A stretch of DNA of 13,749 nt from JALZVT01 sp964519335 (GTDB lineage Bacteria; Pseudomonadota; Gammaproteobacteria; Pseudomonadales; Azotimanducaceae): contig CAZFIA010000114.1 in assembly GCA_964519335.1 (NCBI GenBank), positions 1-13,749 of the forward strand, given 5' to 3'. Positions 1 to 6,314 of this stretch are shown in pieces. Within the stretch, counting starts at the first letter, position 1. Each line of letters starts with the position of its first letter. The notes below the pieces were generated by a model. The model was given only the letters and a program-made list of their open reading frames with translations, made no database searches and was not told the DNA's origin. Position numbers and translations under genes: made by a program.

Positions 1-1
1 G

Positions 2-1738
2 TGGATGATAGAGAAGTTGCGCCGCAGCGGTATTCGATCCATCGATCCCACTGTTGATATCACTAACTATGTGTTGCTGGAGCTGGGTCAGCCCATGCAT
101 GCCTTCGATATGGACGTTCTGGAAGGTGGTATCGATGTGCGCCGGGCTAACCCCGGGGAACGGTTAACACTGCTTGATGGCCGCGACGTTGAGTTGGACG
201 GTGAGACGCTTTTGATCACAGACGGCTCAGGACCCGTTGCGCTAGCAGGCGTGATGGGCGGCGAGCGTAGCGGAATCAGCTCAACGACCAGCAGCGTGTT
301 TCTCGAGTGTGCGTATTTTTCGCCCCTGGCGCTTGCCGGCACCGCGCGGCGCTACGGGCTGCACACTGATGCCTCGCAGCGCTACGAGCGGGGAGTAGAT
401 TTTGAGTTACAGGAAGTCGCAGTGGAGCGAGCGACACAATTGCTTCTGGATATCTGCGGGGGTGAAGCCGGCCCTATGGTAGTCACAGAAGAACGCACAG
501 CGCTTCCGTTACGCAAAGAAGTGAGCGTTGCTCATTCGCGGCTGGAACAGCTGCTTGGTGTAGCTATTGCAACCGATGAAGTTGACCGGGCTTTTAAACA
601 ACTAAAATTCCCAGTGCTCGCGCGAGATGCGAAGGATGAGGACATTGTCTGGACCATCCAGGCGCCAAGCCATCGGTTTGATATTGAGCGTGAAGCTGAC
701 CTGGTTGAAGAAGTGTGTCGCGTATATGGCTACAACAATATTCCTGCGCGCCGGCCATCCACCGCATTAACTTTGGGTCACGTAGCCCTTGAGCAAACCT
801 CGGAGCGCCGATTGCGTGAACTGCTTGCAGATATGGGTTATCTCGAAACGGTGACCTATAGCTTTGTTGATCCGTCTCTGCAGGAGTTACTGGATCCAGG
901 TGCGAAGACCATGACGCTCGAGAACCCAATGTCAGTTGAACAGTCGACGATGCGCACGACCTTGTTACCTGGCCTGCTAGAAGTGTTGCAGAACAACGCG
1001 GCTCGGCAGGCAGAACGCTTGCGTCTGTTTGAAGTAGGTTTGTGCTTTTGTTCCGATGCAGAAGGGAAGCTTAAGCAGGAACTCATGTTGGGTGGTCTAC
1101 TTTGGGGTACTCGCGATGTTGAAGGCTGGAGCCAACAATCTGCTGGCGTCGATTTCTTTGATGCTAAGGGTGATGTTGAACATTTGCTTGAGGCCCTGGG
1201 TGTGAACACCACACAGGCGCGTAGAGTTGGCTTTGCGAAAGGTAAGGATGCGGTATTCCATCCAGGTCAGTACGTAGATCTGGTTGCACTAAATGTAAAA
1301 GATGCGCAGCTAAATGACGGCGAGCGATTAGGCCGGGTAGGGCGTTTGCACCCCGAGATTGAAGAGCGCATGGGTGGCAACGGTGCGGTTTACGCCTTTG
1401 AGATTGCAGCGGATGCGATACTGCGTCACCTAACACCGAGTTACGCGGCGGTTTCTAAATACCCCAGAGTGCGCCGCGATCTGGCCCTGGTGGTCGATCA
1501 GAGCGTGGCCGCCGGCAGCATAGAAGCGGTTTGCCGCAAGGTACTTTCTGAAAAGCTTGTTGACTTCACGTTCTTTGATGTCTACGCCGGCAAAGGCATT
1601 GATTCTAATGAAAAAAGTATCGCGATAGGCTTGACCTTACAGGCCCCTTCAGCGACTCTAACCGACGCGGAAATAGGACAGTTCGTACAGACCGTTATCG
1701 ATGCCCTCGCCACCGATGTTGGGGCGCGTTTACGTTGA
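2..1738 (+). CDS. pheT: Phenylalanyl-tRNA synthetase beta subunit, 5'-truncated by window edge
   Basis: Beta chain of the cytoplasmic alpha2-beta2 PheRS, which charges tRNA-Phe and hydrolyses mischarged Tyr-tRNA-Phe. The window opens inside the gene: the frame is open from base 2 (Trp codon before the Met at base 5), so that Met is internal. The 578 visible residues match the part of the roughly 795-residue enterobacterial protein from about residue 215 onward; the N-terminal tRNA-binding OB domain is outside. Visible in order (residues counted from base 5): the B3/4 editing domain to about 155, with GQPMHAFD and the conserved block GLHTDASQRYERGVD; the B5 DNA-binding-like domain to about 240, ending near EEVCRVYGYNNIP; the catalytic-like core to about 465; and an FDX-ACB anticodon-binding domain from about 484 (KYPRVRRDLALVVD) to the end. 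The TGA stop lies 219 bases before ihfA. Identification is close to certain. Confidence 0.97.
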   Translation, partial: WMIEKLRRSGIRSIDPTVDITNYVLLELGQPMHAFDMDVLEGGIDVRRANPGERLTLLDGRDVELDGETLLITDGSGPVALAGVMGGERSGISSTTSSVFLECAYFSPLALAGTARRYGLHTDASQRYERGVDFELQEVAVERATQLLLDICGGEAGPMVVTEERTALPLRKEVSVAHSRLEQLLGVAIATDEVDRAFKQLKFPVLARDAKDEDIVWTIQAPSHRFDIEREADLVEEVCRVYGYNNIPARRPSTALTLGHVALEQTSERRLRELLADMGYLETVTYSFVDPSLQELLDPGAKTMTLENPMSVEQSTMRTTLLPGLLEVLQNNAARQAERLRLFEVGLCFCSDAEGKLKQELMLGGLLWGTRDVEGWSQQSAGVDFFDAKGDVEHLLEALGVNTTQARRVGFAKGKDAVFHPGQYVDLVALNVKDAQLNDGERLGRVGRLHPEIEERMGGNGAVYAFEIAADAILRHLTPSYAAVSKYPRVRRDLALVVDQSVAAGSIEAVCRKVLSEKLVDFTFFDVYAGKGIDSNEKSIAIGLTLQAPSATLTDAEIGQFVQTVIDALATDVGARLR

Positions 1739-1957
1739 AGAACCTGCTTGTTCGATCGTCCGCTCAACCCTAACTCCAAAAAATAAAAAAAGTTAGTGTG
1801 GTTCGTTTGCTGGGAGGCGCGAATCTAGTTCCCAACGCAGTATTAGTTGGTAAGGCATGCGAAAAGCGTTAGCGATTCATGTGCCTGAGATGATGCAGAA
1901 AAAATAGACGCCGATGGCAACAGTGAACGCGTTGCTATTGGGAACGAGGAGAAGGAC
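1739..1957 (+). promoter_or_regulatory. pheT-ihfA intergenic leader with long-range inverted repeat
   Basis: This 219-base spacer has no gene I can support. It has an A-rich tract (about 1777-1791) flanked by an imperfect inverted repeat CTAAC/GTTAG, and a perfect 8-base inverted repeat GTTCCCAA (1828-1835) / TTGGGAAC (1938-1945), whose right arm ends just before the ihfA ribosome binding site AGGAG (1947-1951). If both arms are transcribed, pairing would bring the RBS next to a stem. I find no convincing -35/-10 pair. A 16-codon ORF (1857-1907) is open but has no properly spaced RBS. A promoter for ihfA here is inferred only from the large spacing. Confidence 0.3.
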
Positions 1958-2263
1958 ATGGGTGCGCTCACTAAGGCGCAGATGGCGGACAGGCTGTTCG
2001 AAGAACTGGGTCTCAACAAGCGCGAAGCTAAAGAGATCGTAGAAATGTTCTTTGAAGAGGTCCGCGGTGCGCTGGAACGTAACGAACAGGTAAAATTGTC
2101 GGGTTTCGGCAATTTTGATCTGCGCGACAAAGGTCAGCGCCCAGGCCGAAACCCAAAAACGGGGGAAGAAATTCCCATAACGTCCCGCCGTGTCGTAACC
2201 TTTCGACCGGGACAAAAACTAAAAGCCAGGGTCGAAGCTTATGCTGGAAGTCAGTCAGAATAA
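1958..2263 (+). CDS. ihfA: Integration host factor alpha subunit
   Basis: DNA-bending nucleoid protein that pairs with IhfB; the heterodimer bends DNA sharply at specific sites and supports recombination, replication initiation and sigma-54 promoters. The 101 residues match the family length (99 in E. coli). The HU/IHF fold is evident: N-terminal helices starting LTKAQMADRLFEELGLNK, the strand segment VKLSGFGNF (45-53), the beta-arm GRNPKTGEEIPI (63-74) with the intercalating proline at P66, and the C-terminal FRPGQKLK (82-89). Start chosen at ATG 1958 because AGGAG (1947-1951) lies 6 bases upstream. The alpha rather than beta assignment rests on position after pheT and before a merR gene, as well as sequence. 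The last 23 bases overlap the next gene, suggesting translational coupling. Confidence 0.97.
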   Translation: MGALTKAQMADRLFEELGLNKREAKEIVEMFFEEVRGALERNEQVKLSGFGNFDLRDKGQRPGRNPKTGEEIPITSRRVVTFRPGQKLKARVEAYAGSQSE

Positions 2264-2597
2264 CGAACTCCCCGCGATACCGGGGAAGCGCTATTTCACG
2301 ATTGGTGAGGTGTCTGCACTGTGTGATGTCAAACCACACGTGTTGCGTTATTGGGAGCAGGAATTTCCCCAGTTAAAACCTGTAAAGCGTCGGGGTAACC
2401 GTCGCTACTATCAGCGCCAGGATGTCATCATCATCCGGCAAATTCGTGCGTTGCTCTACGATCAGGGCTTCACCATCAGCGGCGCGAGCAAGCGTTTGCA
2501 GGGTGAAGAGGCCAAGCAAGACGTGACTCAATACAAGCTGCTTATCAAGCAGATGGTGGTTGAGCTTGAAGACGTACTGCGAGTGCTTAAAGCCTGA
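2241..2597 (+). CDS. MerR-family transcriptional regulator downstream of ihfA
   Basis: A 118-residue cytoplasmic DNA-binding protein. The N-terminal winged helix-turn-helix is clear: YFTIGEVSALCDVKPHVLRYWE (18-39), followed by the wing QLKPVKRRGNRRYYQRQDV (44-62) with the RRYY motif, then helices to about 90 and a short C-terminal dimerisation helix (97-118). No cysteine cluster or effector domain is present, so this is not a metal-sensing MerR; it belongs to the short, highly conserved form found after ihfA in many gammaproteobacteria. Its regulon is not known to me. The ATG at 2241 lies inside ihfA, and no other in-frame start would keep the conserved N-terminus, so it is probably co-translated with ihfA. 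Only 19 bases separate its stop from that of the convergent minus-strand gene, with no strong terminator. Confidence 0.92.
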   Translation: MLEVSQNNELPAIPGKRYFTIGEVSALCDVKPHVLRYWEQEFPQLKPVKRRGNRRYYQRQDVIIIRQIRALLYDQGFTISGASKRLQGEEAKQDVTQYKLLIKQMVVELEDVLRVLKA

Positions 2598-2616
2598 CGG
2601 CTAATTTGGGCGCTCT

Positions 2617-3324
2617 CTAAGCTTCTCCTAATCCAAGCAGAAAGGTCCTCTTTCGGTTTAGTGTTTCCGTGCGCATGTACCAATCTTGTTCAACCAGTTC
2701 GAGTTGGCGGATTGGGCTTAAGCCAAACGTATGGTCCTTGAGGCCTTGCAGAGCGCGTTCGAGAGCGGGCATGTCTGCTGGTTGCTGAATGAATCGACAG
2801 ACCGTCATGTGGGCCGCAACCATCGGGTAGCGGCGGTCGAATCTGTCCTCGAGCTTAAGATCCACGAGGTTCTGCAAAATGGCATCTCTGAGCTGCTGCA
2901 GAACCTCAGTGGTTGGATAGCCTTTTGCCAGTAGCGAATCGCTGGAGGCGATAATGCCGCGGTATTCAATCTCAAAGGTGCGCCCGACGCTGTTTACAGC
3001 TGCCTCTACCGCGCTGATACAATCGGGCAAGATCGGGGCGTGGTTGGCGTAGGCAGAACTGCCAGGAATCACGCTAAGTACAGTGGTGTGCAGATCAGCG
3101 ATTGGTTGAACGTACTGTTCACCCAACGGATCGCTGAGCGACTGAACTGTTTTGTAGATCTCCTGAGCCGTTGGCTGTGCAGGACGAGCCAGTAGAGTGA
3201 ATCCGCGCCTGTTGTCGGATTTATTCGTGCCTGGAGCAAGGTAGGGGTCGACGTCGACCTTGCCCGCCTGCACGCGCCGAGCAAAACGTTGCTCTATCTC
3301 TTGATAGAGCGCCTCAATTTTTTG
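2617..3324 (-). CDS. 2'-5' RNA ligase-like 2H phosphoesterase, start lost in N gap
   Basis: Partial gene: 235 residues from the gap edge to a TAG at 2617-2619. Two HxT motifs typical of the 2H superfamily are present, HTTVLSV (79-85, counting the first complete codon after the gap as 1) and HMTVCRF (172-178), about 93 residues apart as expected for the two lobes of the fold. Family members act on 2'-5' or cyclic phosphodiester bonds in RNA or nucleotides; the substrate here is unknown. The visible N-terminus (LYQEIEQRF, then RRGFTLLARP at 39-48) resembles the beginning of bacterial homologues, so only a few residues are probably missing. The apparent fusion to the upstream metallopeptidase in one open frame is an artefact of reading through N. 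The gene converges on the merR gene and lies on the same strand as ypfJ. Confidence 0.8.
   Translation of the reverse strand, partial: QKIEALYQEIEQRFARRVQAGKVDVDPYLAPGTNKSDNRRGFTLLARPAQPTAQEIYKTVQSLSDPLGEQYVQPIADLHTTVLSVIPGSSAYANHAPILPDCISAVEAAVNSVGRTFEIEYRGIIASSDSLLAKGYPTTEVLQQLRDAILQNLVDLKLEDRFDRRYPMVAAHMTVCRFIQQPADMPALERALQGLKDHTFGLSPIRQLELVEQDWYMRTETLNRKRTFLLGLGEA
3291..3310. repeat. Perfect 8-bp hairpin beside the assembly gap
   Basis: GCTCTATC (3291-3298), four-base loop, GATAGAGC (3303-3310). It lies in the 5' part of the 2H phosphoesterase gene, 14 bases from the N run. It may be coincidental or may have contributed to the assembly break. Confidence 0.4.
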
Positions 3325-3424
3325 NNNNNNNNNNNNNNNNNNNNNNNNNNNNNNNNNNNNNNNNNNNNNNNNNNNNNNNNNNNNNNNNNNNNNNNNNNNN
3401 NNNNNNNNNNNNNNNNNNNNNNNN
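3325..3424. other. Assembly gap of exactly 100 N
   Basis: One hundred consecutive N, the usual placeholder for a gap of unknown size. The true distance is probably larger: the flanking YpfJ-type gene lacks roughly 70 C-terminal residues compared with the 287-residue E. coli protein, which alone needs over 200 bases, plus the start of the 2H phosphoesterase gene. Any ORF read across it is meaningless. Confidence 0.98.
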
Positions 3425-4077
3425 GTGAGCACGCTAAGCAAGTTTGATTCTTGCTTGCTGACCTGACGTTGCGCCCGCTGAACTTTCATCGAGATGCCTT
3501 GCTGGTTTTGCACGTGATGGGCGATTTCGTGGCCAATCACGTAGGCCCGGGCGAAGTCGCCACTCGCGCCCATCCGTTCGAGCTGGCTGAAAAAACTGAG
3601 ATCGATATACACCTTGCTGTCGCCGGGGCAATAAAACGGCCCGGACGCAGCGCTGTTCATGCCGCAGGCGGATTGTACGGCACCCGTGAACATCACGAGC
3701 TTGGGTAACTCATAGCGCCGTCCAGCCTCACGAAAAATTCGGGTCCAGGTCTGTTCGGTGTCCGCAAGCACCACCGAAACAAAGTCGGCCTGCTCGTTTT
3801 CGGCAGCACTTCGGCCGTTGCCGCCAGTTCCGCCGTTCCCGAAAGCGCCTCCAGAGTCACCGGGGTACTGCCTCCTGGGGTCTACCTGTTGCTGCTCCCC
3901 CATCATGCCATCGAGCAGGCTAAGTGGGTTGCCACCGGTGAGAAACACCACCACCAGCAAAATGAGGCCGATGCCGCCTATACCGCCGCCCATCCGCACT
4001 CCGCCGCGGCCGCGACTGGTGGTTTGCCCCCGTCGGTCTTCGATATTGCTACTGCGCCGTCTGCCACGCCAATCCAT
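3425..4077 (-). CDS. ypfJ: YpfJ-type neutral zinc metallopeptidase, 3' end lost in N gap
   Basis: Putative membrane-anchored zinc peptidase of the neutral zinc metallopeptidase family (E. coli YpfJ, 287 residues). The ATG at 4077 gives the family's characteristic N-terminus MDWRGRRRSSNIEDRR, then a glycine-rich segment and one hydrophobic anchor (about 30-49, IGGIGLILLVVVFLTGG), a Gly/Asn-rich linker (70-92), and the catalytic domain. Its zinc-binding helix HEIAHHVQ is at 183-190, preceded by the conserved ACGMNSAASGPFYCPGD (138-153). The third zinc ligand, in an ELQADC-like motif in relatives, falls in the gap, so activity cannot be judged. An open frame extends upstream to 4350, but that part shows no family similarity and overlaps the divergent gene. 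The RBS is weak (TGGAA about 10 bases upstream). Substrate unknown. Divergent from the TPR gene at 4244. Confidence 0.9.
3436..3456. repeat. 7-bp hairpin on the other side of the gap
   Basis: AAGCAAG (3436-3442), seven-base loop, CTTGCTT (3450-3456), inside the ypfJ coding region and 12 bases from the N run. With the hairpin at 3291-3310, both gap edges are self-complementary. Confidence 0.35.
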
Positions 4078-4153
4078 GATTTGTTCCAATTTGTTTGCTA
4101 AAGGCGAGGATCGCATTGTGGGCCGAGGGGTGCAATTTTTCGACTCGTCAAAC

Positions 4154-4175
4154 ACGGCGATAAAACGGCGATAAA
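4154..4175. repeat. Tandem 11-bp repeat in divergent intergenic region
   Basis: ACGGCGATAAA occurs twice back to back (4154-4164 and 4165-4175) in the 166-base space between the divergent ypfJ and TPR genes. An 11-base period is close to one DNA helical turn, so the copies would face the same side, as for some operators. No recognised binding motif and no clear promoter pair was found around it, so a regulatory role is only an inference. Confidence 0.4.
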
Positions 4176-4243
4176 GGGGCTGAGCAAGATGCCCAACTGG
4201 TGCTAACCTCGTTTGTCTGGGGACTCTAGGGCGTCGATGGCGA

Positions 4244-4271
4244 GTGAACACAAAGGCAGTGAACACAAAGG
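4244..4271 (+). repeat. 13-bp direct repeat at the TPR gene start
   Basis: GTGAACACAAAGG is repeated at 4244-4256 and 4259-4271, a 15-base period that preserves the frame and duplicates the GTG start candidate. It leaves two possible starts five codons apart. Confidence 0.6.
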
Positions 4272-5995
4272 ATAAGGCAGGACTTCGGCTTCTGATGTCC
4301 GCCATTGCGCTGCTGTGCATCTGTTCAGGCGCAGCCCGCGGGGATCTCATTGGTGGCTATAGCGACGTGCTCAAACGCGACTGGTACGTTTACGAAAGCC
4401 GCTATTTTCGGGTGATCAGCGATCAGGCGGCGGATGACGTTGGCCGCCAGATCCATGATTTAGAGCTGTTTCGGACTTATGTGCTGGCAACGCTCGATCA
4501 ACAATCCAATCAACTGCGGCTGAGCGCCCGCACAAACGCCGAGCAGCGCCGAAAAATGGATGCGATGCCCGTTGCCGAGCACGATCGAGTGGACGTCTAT
4601 CTGTTCAGTCGGCGGGCGCATCTGGTGCGGCTGTTCAATGACCGCGATGTCTATGCCTTTATGCAGCCTGGCTTGCGGAAAAGCCTAATGGTTATGGCGC
4701 CAGACAACGAATCCGCGACACCCAATGCCGCGGCGTTTCATGAGTATGTGCATTTTTTACTGCGCACCCTAGGCGGTAGTCATTTCCCGCTCTGGTATGA
4801 AGAAGGGCTTGCCGAGTTTTTTGCATCAACCACGATTACCAAAGACGCACTGGTGATTGGCGATGTGCCGCCGTTGCGATTCCAAAATCTGCACGCGCGA
4901 CCGCGCTATCCACTGGTCGATATATTTCAGGCAGGGGCGCCGGGATTTCTGCCAGGAATTGAACCGCAGAATACTTCTGTAGAACAGCCGCTCACTAACC
5001 GCCAGATAGCACGCAAACAGGCTCGTCTGCGGAGTCTGCCCAGATCCCCCATTTTTTACGCCCAGTCCTGGTCGATGATTCACATGATGTTGTTGGGGCA
5101 CTACGCAGGATTCGATCGTCGCGATCATCTGCTTGCCGACTACGTCCTCGACATACAGAACGGTGAGCAGCCGCGAACGGCGTTGGCACATCACTTCGAG
5201 GGCAAGTACCGAGGTCTGGAAACTGATTTACGCCGCTATCTCAGTCGCCAGAGCCGCATTCCGCGGTTATCTATTCCGTTGGGTCAGTTCGACTACGATC
5301 CGCGCTACACGCGTTCGCCTTTGTCTACTGAAGAACTGACGTATCGATTGGGTTTATTAGCTGCCCCTATGAGCAGCGGTCGAGCCCGCGAGGTGTTTCG
5401 TTGGGCGATTAATACCTTTCCGGATTCACCGCGGGCGCTAGAAGGTATGGGCGTCGCCCAGCGGTTTGCTGGCCGCTATGACAAGGCCGTGGAATTTGTA
5501 AGCGCAGCCCTTGAGCGCGCCCCGAATGACGCCTACGCAAACTTCGAGTTTGCCGAGACGGTGAGCATCGCCTGCCAGCGAATGTCGGTGAGATTAGCCT
5601 CCGATGGCCAAATCGATTGCAAGACATTGTTGCCGCGCGCCCAGAAGAGTTATTCGGTGGCACTTAAGCTCGTGCCCGATAACCCCGAGTTTCAAGCTAA
5701 CTTTGGTGTGGCGTTGCTGCAGGCGGGCCAACTGCCGGAGGCCACAAAGTTGTTGCGCCAGGCGTTTCGTACATCCCCATGGTCGCCAGGTCTTAGCTTT
5801 GCATTAGGCGAAAGCTTGCGCCGACAGGGTGAGTTTGAAACTGCGAAGCCATTGCTTAATCGCGCCGCCGTGTGGTTTTTCAAAAACCCGTCGCTGCAGG
5901 TCAGAGCGCAATACGCCCTCCAGCTAGCGGAGCAGGGCGTAACGACCGTACCGGGTGGCAGAGCCGGCCAGGTGCAGTTCAAGACACTCAACTGA
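4244..5995 (+). CDS. Secreted TPR protein with HExxH metallopeptidase signature
   Basis: A 583-residue protein of unknown specific function. The N-terminus has lysines and arginine, a hydrophobic stretch (LLMSAIALLCICSGAA, about 16-31) and a plausible cleavage site near AARG, so it is probably exported by Sec; no good lipobox is seen at the two cysteines. Residues 166-170 are HEYVH, followed by WYEEGLAEFF (184-193), which fits a gluzincin-like zinc site (HExxH plus a downstream Glu in EEGLAE). The C-terminal part (about 365-550) contains TPR-like helix pairs, e.g. ALEGMGVAQRFAGRYDKAVE and FQANFGVALLQAGQLPEATK. Start is uncertain: GTG 4244 or GTG 4259 keep the positive N-region, while ATG 4295 would remove it; no strong RBS marks any. 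It may be a periplasmic peptidase with a protein-binding scaffold. Divergent to ypfJ, which encodes another putative zinc peptidase. Confidence 0.82.
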   Translation: MNTKAVNTKDKAGLRLLMSAIALLCICSGAARGDLIGGYSDVLKRDWYVYESRYFRVISDQAADDVGRQIHDLELFRTYVLATLDQQSNQLRLSARTNAEQRRKMDAMPVAEHDRVDVYLFSRRAHLVRLFNDRDVYAFMQPGLRKSLMVMAPDNESATPNAAAFHEYVHFLLRTLGGSHFPLWYEEGLAEFFASTTITKDALVIGDVPPLRFQNLHARPRYPLVDIFQAGAPGFLPGIEPQNTSVEQPLTNRQIARKQARLRSLPRSPIFYAQSWSMIHMMLLGHYAGFDRRDHLLADYVLDIQNGEQPRTALAHHFEGKYRGLETDLRRYLSRQSRIPRLSIPLGQFDYDPRYTRSPLSTEELTYRLGLLAAPMSSGRAREVFRWAINTFPDSPRALEGMGVAQRFAGRYDKAVEFVSAALERAPNDAYANFEFAETVSIACQRMSVRLASDGQIDCKTLLPRAQKSYSVALKLVPDNPEFQANFGVALLQAGQLPEATKLLRQAFRTSPWSPGLSFALGESLRRQGEFETAKPLLNRAAVWFFKNPSLQVRAQYALQLAEQGVTTVPGGRAGQVQFKTLN

Positions 5996-6042
5996 CACCC
6001 AATCGAGTCCGATTTTGTCTGTGTAGAGCGAGCGGGGTAGGG

Positions 6043-6048
6043 TATGAT
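6043..6048 (+). promoter_or_regulatory. Candidate -10 element of the tRNA-Pro gene
   Basis: TATGAT lies 9 bases before the mature tRNA 5' end and is followed by a C/G-rich discriminator, as at stable-RNA promoters. No good -35 hexamer is present at 16-18 bases (the nearest, TTGTCT, is 22 bases upstream), so this is only a candidate. The tRNA might instead be co-transcribed with the TPR gene. Confidence 0.4.
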
Positions 6049-6057
6049 TCGCCTCCT

Positions 6058-6134
6058 CGGGGCGTAGCGCAGTCTGGTAGCGCACCACACTGGGGGTGTG
6101 GTGGTCGCAGGTTCAAATCCTGCCGTCCCGACCA
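6058..6134 (+). tRNA. tRNA-Pro (anticodon GGG)
   Basis: Complete 77-base cloverleaf including an encoded CCA (6132-6134). The acceptor stem CGGGGCG (6058-6064) pairs with CGTCCCG (6124-6130) with a single G-U wobble; the C1-G72 pair and A73 fit bacterial tRNA-Pro. The D arm has GCGC/GCGC with AGTCTGGTA; the anticodon arm is CCACA-CTGGGGG-TGTGG (6085-6101), with anticodon GGG at 6092-6094 decoding CCC/CCU. The T arm is GCAGG-TTCAAAT-CCTGC. In many gammaproteobacteria this tRNA follows ihfA and merR directly; here it is 3.46 kb away. Confidence 0.97.
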
Positions 6135-6159
6135 CTCATTTCGCCAAAGGCGAAATGAG
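6135..6159 (+). terminator. Hairpin directly after tRNA-Pro (possible terminator)
   Basis: CTCATTTCGCC (6135-6145), loop AAA, GGCGAAATGAG (6149-6159): a perfect 11-base stem starting at the first base after the CCA end. There is no T tract afterwards, so it is not a classic intrinsic terminator. It may instead be a 3' processing or pausing structure, or a member of the related hairpins at 6191-6242. Confidence 0.5.
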
Positions 6160-6190
6160 AAAGTAATCCAAGATTCGAACCGCCGCAGAG

Positions 6191-6252
6191 TTTCGCCCAG
6201 CGAAACGCGAGAGGCGCCCACCTACCGATTCGCACAGCGAAACGCGAGAGGC
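6191..6252. repeat. Two tandem copies of a hairpin-bearing 37-bp repeat
   Basis: A 24-base unit, TTCGC[C/A]CAGCGAAACGCGAGAGGC, occurs at 6192-6215 and 6229-6252 with one mismatch and a 37-base period; the spacer after each copy (ACCTACCGA, TCCACCGA) is also similar. Each copy begins with a small hairpin: TTTCGC-cca-GCGAAA (6191-6205) and TTCGC-aca-GCGAA (6229-6241). The core matches the stem of the hairpin at 6135-6159. It resembles a REP-type extragenic palindrome family, but copy number in the genome cannot be seen from here. Confidence 0.6.
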
Positions 6253-6297
6253 CCCCTCCACCGAATCTCCCTCCCTCCCTAGCACAACCCAACCCCC
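6252..6297. other. C-rich tract with G-quadruplex potential on the minus strand
   Basis: The plus strand is nearly free of G, with C runs at 6252-6256, 6269-6271, 6273-6275, 6277-6279, 6288-6290 and 6293-6297. On the minus strand the last four runs of three or more G plus the fifth are separated by loops of 1, 1, 8 and 2 bases, close to the usual G4 rule. It ends 17 bases before the nuclease gene start. Otherwise the 6135-6314 spacer shows no gene. Confidence 0.4.
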
Positions 6298-6314
6298 TCA
6301 AAGTAGAATGGCCC

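Noticed and set aside
1857..1907. 16-codon ORF in the ihfA leader as a leader peptide
   Set aside because: The purine-rich TAAGG is only one base before the ATG, there is no codon run typical of attenuators, and nothing else supports translation.
2588..2610. Possible terminator AGCC-TGAC-GGCT between merR and the convergent gene
   Set aside because: The stem is only four base pairs and is followed by a short ATTT, too weak to call.
3246..3259. 14-bp perfect palindrome GGTCGACGTCGACC
   Set aside because: It lies inside the 2H coding region and is explained by the repeated Val-Asp codons; no reason to call it a site.
2617..4350. A 577-residue minus-strand open frame apparently fusing a metallopeptidase with a 2H phosphoesterase
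   Set aside because: The frame runs through 100 N and starts well upstream of the conserved YpfJ N-terminus. The two halves belong to separate families, so they are given as two partial genes.
6168..6187. T-arm-like sequence GGTTCGAATC on the minus strand next to tRNA-Pro, hinting at a second tRNA
   Set aside because: The flanking bases do not form a T stem (GGCGG against CTTGG) and no acceptor or anticodon arm is found.
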